Of a DNA stretch of 64,000 nucleotides, positions 23,901 to 38,900 are shown piece after piece (the stretch's first letter is position 1; each line of letters starts with the position of its first letter). The translations under genes and the position numbers were made by a program. The stretch is taken from NCBI GenBank assembly GCA_031761405.1, contig JASEVX010000338.1:113666-177665 (forward strand), given 5' to 3'. Origin of the DNA: Serripes groenlandicus (lineage: Eukaryota; Mollusca; Bivalvia; Cardiida; Cardiidae). The notes beneath the pieces were generated by a model. That model made no database searches, was not told where the DNA came from, and saw only the letters and a program-made list of their open reading frames with translations.

Positions 23901-26900
23901 ATATTATTTTCGGATTTGAAAACATTTACACAATAATTTCAAAATTTGGCAACATTTATGCAATCAACATTGTCTGTATAAGGTACAGAGTTCATAATAA
24001 CAGAATTATCTATCTATGGGACAGACCACTTTACTACATAGGCACATGTGTATTAAATACAGAAAATAAACACGATACATGTACAGATCAAAACTTGATC
24101 ACAAGCAGTAACTTGTAGGCTTGTTGACCAAAAAAATAATAAACCAAGTTAATTTATAGAATAAAAATATTTGCATAAGACCTTGTTATACCAGTTAGTA
24201 AAACATTTATTTTATAATTTTTGGACTGCATGTATGTGGGGTGGCTCTACAATGTTCAATTTAAATGAGTGACCTTACATGACCTAGTTTAGAGCTTGAT
24301 AGAGATTTGAAGAGTAGAATGTTCTGATGAATTTTCATGACGATTGGATATATTATGTGGCCTCTAGACTGTTCATATGGTCATTGAGATGAACCATCGT
24401 TTTAAGGGAGATAACTTGTTAAACAAATAAATTTTAAAGAGAGTTATCTCCCTTTCCATGTTATTTAAAATTACATTGTATAGAATATATAAATTCAAGG
24501 GGCATATCTTTGGCTTCCTCAAGCAATCTTTAATAGCGAAACTTGCCTTCTGGCATTTCCATATGGTGGTGAACATTTAAATAGTTTTCATCAAATCCAT
24601 CTATACCATGCAGGGCAGATGGAAGGTCGGACAGACAATGCCAAATCAAAATTCCATCCACCTAAGTGACCTTTGTTTGGGGATAACAAATATTGCCAAA
24701 CCAAATTCTTTAAGACCTCTTACCCAAAAGCAGTAAAATGCAGTGCAGTATCCCCTTCCTCATCCGCTATATGGATTTCTGCCTTATTACTAAGGAGATA
24801 TTTCACAACCTCTAAGTGACCTTGATAACAGGCCAGCTGTAGGCCAGTCTTGTGTTCATGCAGTGCATTTACCTGTTGAAAAAATACACTCAAACTTTTG
24901 CAAAGAACAGCCCATGGCTTTAAGTGGTCGCTTTAATTTCCACACGATCATTGTACATTAATCAACGGTCCTCTTTGAAATGCTACCAATGGTCGCTCTC
25001 ATAGGTCACGATTGCTTGTAAGTTCAACCCAATCAGCACAGGACCTCTGGCAGATTGGCAAGGTGTACACAAGATCAGCATAGTCATTTGGAACTATTTA
25101 TAAACGGCCAAAACATAAAACAAAATTCAGCCAAATATACGTCACTTATATGTTAACATTTTGGATTTCCGAATAGATTCAAGGAAGACATTCCATATCA
25201 CACTATGACATCGGCTAAAACTATTTAAATGCTACATTAAATTCATAATTTCCTTCCTTGCTTATGCCTGTTATAAAATCAAAGTAATGAAAGTATTTAA
25301 GTTGATATTCTTTTGAGGATCACAAGCATGTCGACTATGGACAATGGACAAAGACTTGAAAACGTTATTAACTTTTATACTGTTTTAGTTGGGTTTTACA
25401 TGTCACAAGAGTGACAAGACTGACCAGTCAATCATTATACTTTTTCTAATCATTTGAATTCTGATTTAATTTGTGTTTACATGTTTGTTAAATTCATGAC
25501 AATATTCATGAATAAATATTTGTATTCGTTACCCTGTATTTATGATACATATCGTATTTGCCACTTCGTGTATTCGTTACAGCCCTAATAGTAACTATAT
25601 AGTCATACTATCTGTGTATAGTTACTATATAGTCGTGTTTAGTCATTGTCTCATATTACTTTTTGTTTAGCTTCATAAGATATCCTTTCCCTCAGCACAG
25701 CAAAAGGAGAAGTTGATCACAATGAGCAATTTTTACATTCTGTCACAATATTTTCAACGAGAGACATACAAATACATACGTATAAGTCACTGTTTCAACT
25801 TAATACAATTATATAAATGCACTTCAACCCTTTAACATATAAGGAGGCTTTATGACACCTAAGCAGCAGATGACCTTTGAAATCATTGCGACAAAAGGAA
25901 AAAATTCTCAAAACACGCAATGTTCTCAATTTTTTTCAGTAAACATTTCTAAATTTATAGAGATTTTCCATGTTTATTAAGGAATGTTTTCAGTCATCTG
26001 CTGCAGATCTGTACAAAGATAGTCCATACCTTGTCAGGGGATCTACCAACAATGCTTCTCAGTGTGTCCATGTCACCTTTAGCACAAGCCTCTACCACAG
26101 ACATGTCATCATCTTCATCGGCTGGGAGTGCTCGTAACAGGCCAACAAATAAGTCCGCAAGCACTCCTCCCATTCCTGAAACATAATGAAATTATACGGT
26201 TAGTTTAAAAGAAGCAGACCTTGAAAGACTGCACAAAGAGCATACAAAGAGAACTGGCATTGCGACTTGGAGACCTCTGTAGTTTCTGACATTCTATATG
26301 TTGCACCATTGGCATTCAACAGAAGAGAGCCTATAGAGCAAATTTATCATTTTCCAATGATGTTTTCGACTCTTTATCCGAACAAAATACAAGGTAAGAG
26401 ATGTTCCTATTTTTCCTCATCTTTTTTAAGCAGACAACCCTAAATAGATCATAATAGGTAATGTATTTACCTTATCCTGCATACAACAAATCTATAGCAG
26501 ACGACTTTAAGAAAAGATTAATAAAAATCTCTATAAACGAAGACGTGGTTATTTCATAGATTTAAAATTATTAAGGCAAAAAGAGAAAATGCACCTTATG
26601 AGCTTATTAAGAGCAATTGTTTTTAAAAGTCGCCTGCTACAGATGCATCAAAACAACTCACTGTCGACATCTCTCTTCATTCTCTGTAAATCATCTTCAT
26701 CTTCCACCATTTCCGACTTTGATAATTGTGGGACTTTCCTGGCGATTGACAAATCCTCTACAGGAAGACAACACACAGGGCTGTAGATCCAGACTCGATC
26801 ACCAATCTTGACACGCAAATCACCATCATCTGCTATTCGAACAATGCGACCAACTTTCCCAAGTGTCTGTAGGTAGGTTAAAATTTCACCTTTAATTTAG

Positions 26901-29900
26901 TATTATGAGATCAAGCTTGGCAAGAAAATTGATACAATACATGGATGCTCCAAATCTTATTGAAATCATATCTAAACTTTGCTTTATTATAAATCTGATG
27001 CCTGCCTAATACAGGTCTTCTCAGATTGGGTTTTTTATCGGCCAAGACCAAGCACCAGCTCATGAATGTTAAGTGTATAGGGTTTATTCAAGACGACCTT
27101 TTATGTGGTGTTGTCAGATCCAGTATACGTACAGCAAAGTACTTTGATCTGATTTTAAGGAGAGATATTCTTCCTCTCTAAATATAAAAGGGCAATAACT
27201 CTGTCAATAGATGGCAAATCAGAACAAGCTGATAAAACAGGCAATTCATCTTAGTATGCAAGCTTCAACAAAACTGCCTCAGTGTTGTTTTGATAGAGCG
27301 AACTCCCTGGTCATACCGAAGTCTTTAAAAAATGGTAGTAATGGCTGCCCTCTTGGCGATCAGGGTTGCGGGGGTAGCATTACAACTGACTGGCTAGTAT
27401 CAGGATAAATGGACCAGAAGTACCAGTAACTATGCCAGGAAACGCAGTGATATAACTTGAAAATTGTTGAAAGCTGCATAAAACACCAACATGATGGCCC
27501 TGGAATCGCTCACCTGAAGATTTTATGCATGTAAGGCAAAACACCCCCACCCACTCGCTTGAAGGAATCTGATAGAGGGTCAGCCAAGGTGCATTTCTAC
27601 AAAATTATTTGAAAACGGCCAGACACTTTCGGAGTAGAAGCTTTTTAAAGTTTCCACTTTAACCATTTAAGACAAAACAGCCCGCCCCCTGGTGGCCATG
27701 TTTTTTGACCAATCAACATGGCTTGAAGGAATCTGATAGAAGGTCACCCAAGGATTATTTCTACAAAATTATTTACAAAACCCAACCCTATGCTAAAGAA
27801 TTTTCTCAACAAGTTGGAACCAAAAACAAAGGACTTAATCTTTTCCAACTTACAGACCTTTTTTGGAAACTCTGCAGCAGAACATTTCTAAAAAAATATT
27901 TGAAAATCAGCCTTATACTTTTGGAGGAGAAGATTTTTTAAGTTTCCACTATAGCCATTGACCAATCAACATGGCATGAAGGAATCTGATAGAGGGTCAC
28001 CCAAAGTACATTTCTACTAAATTATTGGCCAAACACTTTTGGAGAAGAAGCTTTGTAAAGTTTTCGCTATAACCATATAAGGCAAAACAGCCTCTCCCCT
28101 GGTGGCCATGTTTTTTACCAATCAACATGGCTTGCAAGGAATCTGATAGAAGGTCACCCAAGGATCAGTTCTTCAAAATTCTTTATAAAACCCAACCCTA
28201 TGCTAAAGAATTTTCTCAACAAGATGGAACCCAAAACAAAGGACTTAACCCTTTCCAACATCCTCTGAAAACTCTGCAGCAGACATTTTTTGAAAACATT
28301 GTCGCAAAAGGAGAAATCGCTCACATTAAACTTTCTTCTTTGGCACAAAATGTTCAACTCTATTTATCAACAAGAGCTGTCCGCAAGATAGCATGCTCGA
28401 CTATTTGGCCATTTGATACTATAGACAACAGTTGTTACTGAGATAGTGGCTTGATAGTATAGAACTATAAATCAAGTTGGATAAATCTTGTTTGAATAGC
28501 ATCTGCTATTTGTGAGAAAAGGCCTTGCATGCAAAACTTTAACCCAAATTTCTAATTTCAAAAAGGGCCATAATTTAAAATAAATTCAGTCAGGAGTTAC
28601 CTAACCTGATTGTTTGATACCTTTTAAGACTATAATGAAGTTTTAAATAAATCTCTGAGTGGTTATTGAGATATGTGTGTGATAGTACCATGGATGCAAA
28701 ACTTTAACCACATTTTCAAAGTCAAACAAAGGCCATAATTTGTACTAAATTCAGACAAGAGTTAGCTAAATTGACTGTCTGACACCCCTGAAGACATAAA
28801 TGAAGTTTTAAGTCAATATCATTAGTGGTTACTGAGATATATCCATGGAAGTACCTTGCATAATTTGAGTTATCAAACTTGATTGTTTATATAGGTGTGA
28901 TTTATAAAGTTTCAATGCAATGCATCAAGTAGTTACTAGGATATGGACTCTTATAATGTCATTGCACGCAAAACTTTAACCAGAATTTCTAAGTAAAAAA
29001 AGGGCTATAACTTGCAGTACATGCAGGATAGAGTTATCAAACTTGATAATCTACATAGTTGTGATGGTTTGGAAGGGTTGTATAAAGTTTCAATGCAATG
29101 CATCCATTAAATACAGAGATATGGACTCTTAAGTAAAAAATAAACAAGAGGGCCATGAGGCCCTGGAATCGCTCAACTGAGAATGGGCTATTTAAGACAT
29201 AACTCTTTCAGTGCCAAAGGCAATATCATCAAGACAAACTTTCTGACAAAATTTCAAGCTGCGCAAGTCAAAAATGCGATCTCTATAGTGTTAACTAGAT
29301 TGTTCTACAATTTGGCCTAGTGACTTAGTTGTTGACATGACCTGACCTGACCCATATTCAAACTTACCCTAGATATCATCAAGACAAATATTCTGACAAA
29401 GTTTCAACATGCTCAAGCCAAACAAGATTTCCGTTAAATTTGGCCTAGTGACCTAGTTTTTTACATGACTTTCTGATAAAGTTTCAACATGCTCAAGTTT
29501 AAAATGCGGCTTCAAGAATGTTAACAAGATTTTCCTTAAATTTGGCCTAGTGACCTAGTTTTTGACCGGACATGACCCATATTCAAACTCTGCCTAGATA
29601 TCATCAAGACAAAAACTTTCTGACAAAGTTTCAACATGCTCAAGTTTAAAATGTGGCTTCCACAGTGTTAACAAGAATTTCCTTCAATTTGGCCTAGTGA
29701 CCTAGTTTTTGACCCGACATGACCTATATTCGAACTTGGACTAGATATCTCTAAGAAAAACATTCTGACAAAGTTTCAACATGCTCAAGCCAAAAATGTG
29801 GCTTCCAGAGTGTTAACAAGATTTTTCTTAAATTTGGCCTAGTGACCTAGATTTTGACTGGACATGACTCATATTCGAACTTGGCTTAGATATCATCAAG

Positions 29901-32900
29901 ACAAACTTTCTGACAAAGTTTCAACATGCTCAAGTTTAAAATGTGGCTTCCAGAGTGTTAACAAGATTTTCCTTCAATTTGGCCTAGTGACCTAGTTTTT
30001 GACCCAACATGACCTATATTCGAACTTGGCCTAGATATCACTAAGACAAACATTCTGACAAAGTTTCAACATGCTCAAGCCAACAATGCGGCTTCCAGAG
30101 TGCTAACAAGATTTTTCTTCAACTTGGCCTAGTGACCTAGTTTTTGACATGACATGACATGACCTATATTCAAACTTGGCCTAGATATCACTACGACAAA
30201 CATTCTGACAAAGTTTCAACATGCTCAAGTTTAAAATGCGGCTTCCAGAGTGTTAACAAGATTTTTCTTCAATTTGGCCTAGTGACCTAGTTTTTAACCC
30301 GACATGACCTATATTCAAACTTGGCCTAGATTTCACTTAGACAAACATTTTGACAAAGTTTCAACATGCTCAAGCCAACAATGCGGCTTCAAGAGTATTA
30401 ACAAATGTTTCCTTAAATTTGGCCTAGTGACCTAGTTTTTGACCCAACATGACCCAGTTTCGAACTTGGCCTAGATTTGATGGAGATATATGTTCTGATA
30501 AACTTTCATGAAGATTAGATGCAAAATGTTGCCAATAGAGTGTTAACAAGCAAATGTTGACGACGGACAAAAGGCGATCACAAAAACTCACCTTGAGCAC
30601 TTTGTGCTCTGGTGAGCTAAAAAGGGTCATAATTTTGTCATAATTTTGTCAAAATCTTATTTAGAGTTATGGGACTTTTTCTGCAAGGTCATTTGATGAT
30701 GTCCAATAAGTGTGTGAAGTTTCAAAGCAATAGCATCAAAGGATTTTGAGAAAAAGCTTTGCATATAAAACTGTAACCAAAGTTGTAACGCCGATGCAAA
30801 CATCCGACGCATAAGTGACTGTAATAGCTGTCATATTCTTCAAAAAGTCGAGCTAAAAATGACTTTTATTTAAAGAGAGCTTTTCATAAATTTGTCTGGA
30901 AGTTTTCAAAGTTGACTGCTGCAGATTTGTTGTATATGCAAAAGAGTTAAGGCAGTGCAATAATAATCAACAAAGCTTTTTTTTTTATCTTAGTAATCAT
31001 TAAAGAAAGGTAATAACATCACATACATCACCTTGAATGAGGTGTGTATTGACTGAACAGGACCGGAAATTATGTGCTGCAGATAAGATTTGTGGGGAAG
31101 GGTTAAGTACTTAAGGGTTTACTGTGACATACAGAGTTCATATCAGAATTCCAGCCACCATGTCCTTCCTGGAGTTCTTTTACTGCATTCACATCTTCTA
31201 AAACAGTAACAGCTTCTCCTAGTGAAAAACTGTGTACCTGGAATTATAAGTAGAAACAAAACTGTGTAACTTAAGTAACAAATAGAAATATGGTGTACCT
31301 CAAGTTACAAATAGAAAAACTCAGTGAACCGTAAGTAACAAATAGAAAAACTGTGTACCTCAAGATACAAAAAGTAAATGCTAGCTTTAATTTTTTTTTA
31401 ACTATTAACTGTTTCTTTACAGAGAGGTCACAGTGACCTTGACCTTTGACCTAGTAACTCCAAACTCTCTAGGCAAAACCAACTTGAAGATCACAGGCCT
31501 AAGTGTATGTTAGTTACAAATATAAATACTGTGAACCTCAAGTTACAAATAGAACAACTGTATACTTAAAATTACTAGAAGAAAAAACTTTTTTAAATTA
31601 CAAATAGAAAAACTGTGAACTTTATTATATAAATAGAAAAAACTGTGTACTTAAAATTACAAATAGAAAATTGTGTTACTGTAAATAAATAAAGTGAAAA
31701 AAGGAAAACTTTGATCTTTAGGTTACAAATAATAACATATTGTACCTTAAATAACAAATACAAACACTGTGTACTTATCGCGTGATTTAGAATATTGTCA
31801 CCTCTCAGGTTTGACAGCATTTAACCCTTTTCCCCATACACAAAATCTGCAGCTGACGACTTTTAAAAAAACTGTGCAAAAATATTGTAAATCTCTATTT
31901 GTGAAGCTAAACTTGAAATGGAGTCTGTTGCAGATTTGGTGTATGTGGATATAAGGTTATAAAAATGATTACCCTGCTAAGGCACTGTCTATTCACAGTC
32001 CAGATTTTAGCATCATCAAATTGTAGTCTTATTGTCTTCTCCTCGTACAGCATATCTACAATGGTACCAAGCTCTGTTAAACACTGAAATATATTACAAT
32101 ATCATTAAAAATAACAAAAACAACTATAACTAGAACTGTCACTGAAGATGATAAATACCCCCAAAACAGCACCTTGACCTACACCATTACTTAATCAGTA
32201 AAAGGGCCATAACTCTGTAAAAAAAACCATGCAATTGTCTACAATGGTACCAAGCTCTGTTAAACACTGAAATATATTACAATATCATTAAAAATAACAA
32301 AAACAACTATAACTAGAACTGTCACTGAAGATGATAAATACCCCCAAAACAGCACCTTGACCTACACCATTACTTAATCAGTAAAAGGGCCATAACTCTG
32401 TAAAAAAAAACATGCAATTGTAAGACCTTTAAGATATGCACATCTCCTCTTGGTATAGAAGCTTCATGTAAAATTTTATTAAATTCCACCCAGTGGTTTG
32501 TAAGAAATAGGCCGGACAAAATATGACTTCTGACCGACCGACTGTTTCATTCCATCGTTCCTGCACTACTACTTTATGACTATAATAATAACTATAAACT
32601 GTTTCATTCCATAGTTCCGGCCATACTACTTTATAACTATAATAATAACTATAAACTGTTTCATGCCATAGTTCCAGCCAAACTACTTTATGACTATATT
32701 ATAACTATAAACTGTTTCATTCAATAGTTCCGGCCCTACTAGTTTATGACTATATTATAACTATAAACTGTTTCATGCCATAGTTCCGGCCCTATACTGT
32801 ATACTTTATGACTATATTATAACTATAAACTGTTTCATGCCATAGATCCGGCCCTACTACTTTATGACTATATTATAACTATTAACTGTTTCAAGCCATA

Positions 32901-35900
32901 GTTCCGGCCCTACTAGTTTATGACTATATTATAACTATAAACTGTTTCATTCCATAGTTCCGGCCCTACTACTTTATGACTATATTATAACTATAAACTG
33001 TTTCATGCCATAGTTCCAGTCAAACTACTTTATGACTATATTATAACTATAAACTGTTTCATTCCATAGTTCCGGCCCTACTAGTTTATGACTATATTAT
33101 AACTATAAACTGTTTCATGCCATAGATCCGGCCCTACTACTTTATGACTATATTATAACTATAAACTGTTTCAAGCCATAGTTCCGGCCCTACTAGTTTA
33201 TGACTATATAATAATTATAAACTGTTTCATTCCATAGTTCCGGCCCTGCTATAAACTGTTTCATTCCATTATTAGTTATGGCCCTATTACTTTATGACTA
33301 TATCATAACTATTACCTGTTTCATGCCATCGCTCCAGCCCCCGTACACTTGATTATCCTGCATTTGTTTAAACTCTCTCTCTTCTAGATTGACGCGAACT
33401 TTGTCACTTCTTTTTAGTATGATTTCTCCAGAGCTGACAGTATCTGTGAAACGAAAATGGAAATAAATTATTTAAACCTTTCCCATTTACAAGAAAGCTG
33501 CAGCAGACGACTTTCAAACATCTAGAAAAAGATATTGAAAAGATCTATAAATGAATGCAAAATTATTGGACAGAGTTGTGGCAAAAGTCATAATTGCTGA
33601 TTATGCATTGTAAGTTGGGTTTCTACAGATGCAAAAGAAATGTGCTTACACATGTGTATGGTTTATCAATTGATTGATTAGGGTTTAACGCCGTTTTTAA
33701 CAGTTTTTCAGTCATAAACAGCCCATTGGTGAAAGACGAATGACGCAGGTTACAGTGACTTTTGTCAAACTTCGGAAAGAATGTTGGCCGAGCTGGGATT
33801 CAAACTCACAACCTCTGGTTTGACTGCCCGCATCGCTACCGATTGAGTTACTGAGGCTCGGCTTATGGGATTCAAACTCACAACCTCTGGTTTGACTGCC
33901 CGCATTGCTACCGACTGAGTTACTGAGGCTCGGCTTATGGGATTCAAACTCACAACCCCTGGACAGTGTCGATACCAACTGAGCTACAGGGGCTTGGCTT
34001 ATGGTTAAAAAGCTTAAAAGCTTCCATCAGAGCAACTGGTCTCTATAATTACATTACACATAACATAACAAGACGATGGCATGATCAAAGCAAACTGTAT
34101 TTGAATATATTATGGGAAGTTTTCAAATTACAGACATAGAAGTCCGATAGAGTTTGTATGTTGGAAATCAGGAATAATAGTATGCAAGCTATTTGAAATG
34201 ATCATCCAAACCCTTTCTCACATACAACAAATCTACAGCAGACAATTGAACCCTTTCCCACATACAACAAATCTACAGCAGATGATTTTAAAAACACTTA
34301 ATCAGTCACAAAAATGGAAATACTCTCTATACATGAACATACAATTATTGATTGAAGTTCAAAACATTGCAGCGAAAGGATAAATTAATCATTATGATAA
34401 GGATATTAATTGTCTATTTCTGAGGAAAGGGTTAAGGTGACAAACTACATCTGTGACTGAGATGATCTACAGCCGAATAGTCTGTAAGAAAATCCAGTGT
34501 TAGACTTGAAATGATTGTGTGTCTCTAAATGACTGCATTGAATAATGTTAAAGTTAGTTTTTCAGACTATGTGCATGTTTATGTGATGATGTGAATGTGT
34601 ATTTATGCTTCCTCAAGCCGCGCCAATATTGAACAACTGTGACTGGGTGACCAAACTTTGTATGTAAACGTATAAATGGAACAAGACTTTGTTGAATGAA
34701 TATGGGCATTTTATTAAGAAAAATGCAAATGACAGCAATGTGTATTAATCATAAAGCGAAAGTAGGGATAGGCTGTATCAGACGTCCAGATCAGGAGCAG
34801 TGTAAAGCTCTTAACCCTGCAATATCTCTCTTATTATCCAACTAAACCCTATGATGTAGGTAAAGGGGTCAAATAAGGATTTTAGAATATATGCATAACA
34901 CCCGTTAACTACAGGTCTGGCGTATCAAACTGGGCAATGATCTGACAGGTTGATCAAGGGGGTTTCCACTTTTAAGTGAATCATTCTTTCATGACCCTTC
35001 TTTTTTATCGGATTTTATTTAACCTGAGAGGTCACTCTTGTCAGTGAGATATGCACAAATCATGCATAAAACATTGATAAAAGTGATACATTTTATGGCT
35101 GGTTTTTTTATATTTACATAAATATAAAATATGTGCTGTTTTTTATCTATATTTACATTGAACTAAAGAAGGAATTCATTTTCTACTGAGTTGCATTGTG
35201 ACTAGTCTAGAGTTACCTGCTCCTAGCTTCCATTACATTATCCCATCTGGCATACAGCAATAATGGCAGACCGAAACAACTAGTCTTGAGTTACCTGCTT
35301 CTTCCATTACATTATCCCATCTGGCATACAGCAATAATGGCAGACCAAACCAACTAGTCTTGAGTTACCTGCTCCTTCCATTACATTATCCCATCAGGCA
35401 TACAGCAATAATGGCAGACCAAAACAACTAGTCTAGAGTTACCTGCTCCTTCCATTACATTAACCCATCAGGCATACAGCAATAATGGCAGACCAAAACA
35501 ACTAGTCTTGAGTTACCTGCTCCTTTCATTACATTATCCCATCAGGCATACAGCAATAATGGCAGACCAAAACAACTTGTCTTGAGTTACCTGCTCCTTC
35601 CATTACATTATCCCATCAGGCATACAGCAATAATGGCAGACCAAAACAACTAGTCTAGAGTTACCTGCTCCTTCCATTACATTATTCCATCAGGCATACA
35701 GAAATAATAGCAGACCAAAACAACTTGTCTTGAGTTACCTGCTCCTTCCATTACACAAAGACCTAATAACACAAAGATATGAAACGATCCAATAGACAAA
35801 GAACAAATCTCGAGAATGTTACAGTTCTCAACGCGACAGACCATGTGACCAGCGAGATTACGCGAGATTCCAAAAACCGAATCGGCAGCCATTTGCAATT

Positions 35901-38900
35901 TGAAGTAATGTGAAAACATGGATAATTAATTGATAACTCTTCAACAAATGTAAATATTTGATGACTGAATGACTGAAAGACATTAATTGGTATGTAGTTT
36001 ACGTTTATAAATCATTTATATCAGGTGATGTTAATTTGATAATAAACATTAATTTTCTAACACAATGGTAAGAAAATTGCGGTCGGTGGTTAGTGGGTGG
36101 GGTATAATTAAATATAATTATTTAATTGAGCTTTCAGTTAAGTAGAATGTGTTTTTTCCTCGGTGCTGACATCAATCAATTATTCTTTTTGTTTTACCTC
36201 TTGATGTCGTGAACGGTTTTTATAAAATCGGCTTCTATTTGCTTTCATAATCGTATTTTGTCTGAACTGGATTCTGTCTTTTTTCTCTCATTGATTTAAA
36301 ATTTTGTAATATCACTTTTCAAATATTTGCTTATAACTTCTTCGTTAGTCACCGGATTGATTTGATTGGGGTAATATTCTTTTCCAGTAACTTTTTTCTA
36401 TTGAGTAAGCTTAAAACAAAAAATTGAAACAATGATTTACTGTGTTTTAAACAGTATTTAAGATTCCCTTTTGTATAGTGGATCTCGGTATGATCAATTG
36501 GTACAAAACAATAATGCTTCTAAGATTTTAGTTTACAGCTCTTATACATGCTAATAATAACCCAAAACATAAAATTCCAATTCTTACATCCACTCATCAG
36601 TGCTTAAGCCAAGAACTTTTAAGGTTGTATTTATTTTACTCATGTTTTGTATGCTAATAAGTTCTGAACTGGATTCTGTCTTTTTTCTCTCATTGATTTA
36701 AAATTTTGTAATATCACTTTTCAAATATTTGCTTAAAACTTCTTCGTTAGTCACCGGATTGATTTAATTGTGGTAAAATTCTTTTCCAGTAACTTTTTTC
36801 TATTGAGTAAGCTTAAAACAAAAAAATGAAACAATGATTTTCTGTGTTTTAAACAGTATTTAAGATTCCCTTTTGTATAGTGGATCTCGGTATGATCAAT
36901 TGGTATAAAACAATGATGCTTCTAAGATTTTAGTTTACAGCTCTTATACATGCTAATTATAACCCAAAACATAAAATTCCAATTCTTACATCTCATTATC
37001 AGTGCTTAAGCCATGAATTTTTAAAGTTTTATTTATTTTTCTCATGTTTTGTATGCTAAAAGGTTCTGAACTGGATTCTGTCTTTTTTCTCTCATTGATT
37101 TAAAATTTTGTAATATCAATTTTCAAATATTTGCTTATAACTTCTTCGTTAGTCACCGGATTGATTTAATTGTGGTAATTTTCTTTTCCAGTAACTTTTT
37201 TCTATTGAGTAAGCTTAAAACAAAAAATTGAAACAATGATTTTATGTGTTTTAAACAGTATTTAAGATTCCCTTTTGTATAGCGAATCTTGGTATGATCA
37301 ATTGGTACAAAACAATGATGCTTCCAAGATTTTAGTTCACGGCTCTTAAATTATACAATGCTAAGTAACCCAAAACATAAAATTCGAATTCTTACATCCC
37401 ACATCAGTGCTTAAGACATGATTTTTAAATCTTGTATTTAGTTTCTAATTATTTTGTATGTTGAAAAGTACTGAATTGGATTCTGTCTTTTTTTCTCTCA
37501 TTTATTATAAATTTTGTAATAACTCCATTGATATTTGTTTTTAAACTTCTTTGTACGTCACAAGATTGATTAATTTGCGGTAATTTTCTTTTCAGGGAAA
37601 TAGCAGAAGAGAAAACATAAACAGAGATGATCCCTTTACCAAAGAGAAAGCGAATAACTGTTTGAATTGACTTTTCATGTTGACCATGCACTTAACTGCC
37701 AATCTATCAATCCTTAGGTTAATATTTCTCCTTTGACCACAATGTTTTCAACTTTATTCAACAATAAAGCTATCTTTTATGGAGATTTTTAAGATGTTTA
37801 GCACCTTGTTTTCAAATTTTTCAGCTGCATATGTGTTGTATGTGGGAAGGAGTTACACGTATCCCACATACATCAAAAACACAGCAGACAACTTTGAAAA
37901 CATCTAGAATGTATATAATTGAAAGTATAATCAATCAATGGAGTTGAAAAGGTTGTGCCAAAAGAGGGAATTGGTTCCCTTGAGCAATTTCTTCTTTTGC
38001 AACAATGTTTTCTAAGTTCTACCGCAAAGTTTTTAGAAAGAGTCTATATGTGGGAAAGGATTAACAATGTTAAATATATTTTACTTAAATACCATGATCA
38101 AATCTTTCGTGTTGTTTAATATCACACTTAATAAACGATGCATTATGTGAGACAATCAACTATCAAAGATTGCAAACTATATACCCAAATAAAATGTATG
38201 CTGTCAGTTGTTTGAAAAGAGATTTACCTTGATATGGTAAACTTTTCATCTTTTGGATATAATTGTTTTATTTAGCAATGAGACAAAGGGTTATGTATTA
38301 AAAATAGTTCTGTTTGCCATTAAAACAGTGCAATTATGATGTTGCAATTTCGTTTGAAAGCCTTTGATGTCAAATTACATATGGTCAATCAGTGGCCTGC
38401 TAGTGTTAATCCCCAATAAGCACAATGTGTACAAACCTCCGTGTCATACTGTCGTGTTTACTTAGAGATATACCACAGTCAACTGTTTTGTTTTATAACT
38501 GGCTTTACCCCTTTTCTCAGTCCTTTATTCCTTTCATAGTAGTGGAAATGGGAAATTTACACATTTTAGTTGTTTTTTTTTAGTAGTTTTTGTTCTGTGT
38601 ATTAATAATAAAATATATTGTTATTCTCTTCTTTCAAAATGTTATGAACAAAATGTATAGCAGTAATACATAGATTATTGTTTGTTCTAAATTTAATCAT
38701 TTAAATGATAGTATAAAGAAATCGGGCAAAGACCATAACTTGTATGTCAGGCATTTAACAAAAGGAAGGACTGTAAAGAAATGGCCAGAATTGTTCCATT
38801 TTGGGTGTAATGAAACAGATCAAATGGAGATGACTTTGAAAACCTTTACTCCAAACTATGAAAACTCTTTACAACTGAAAGAACAATTATTGAATAAAAT

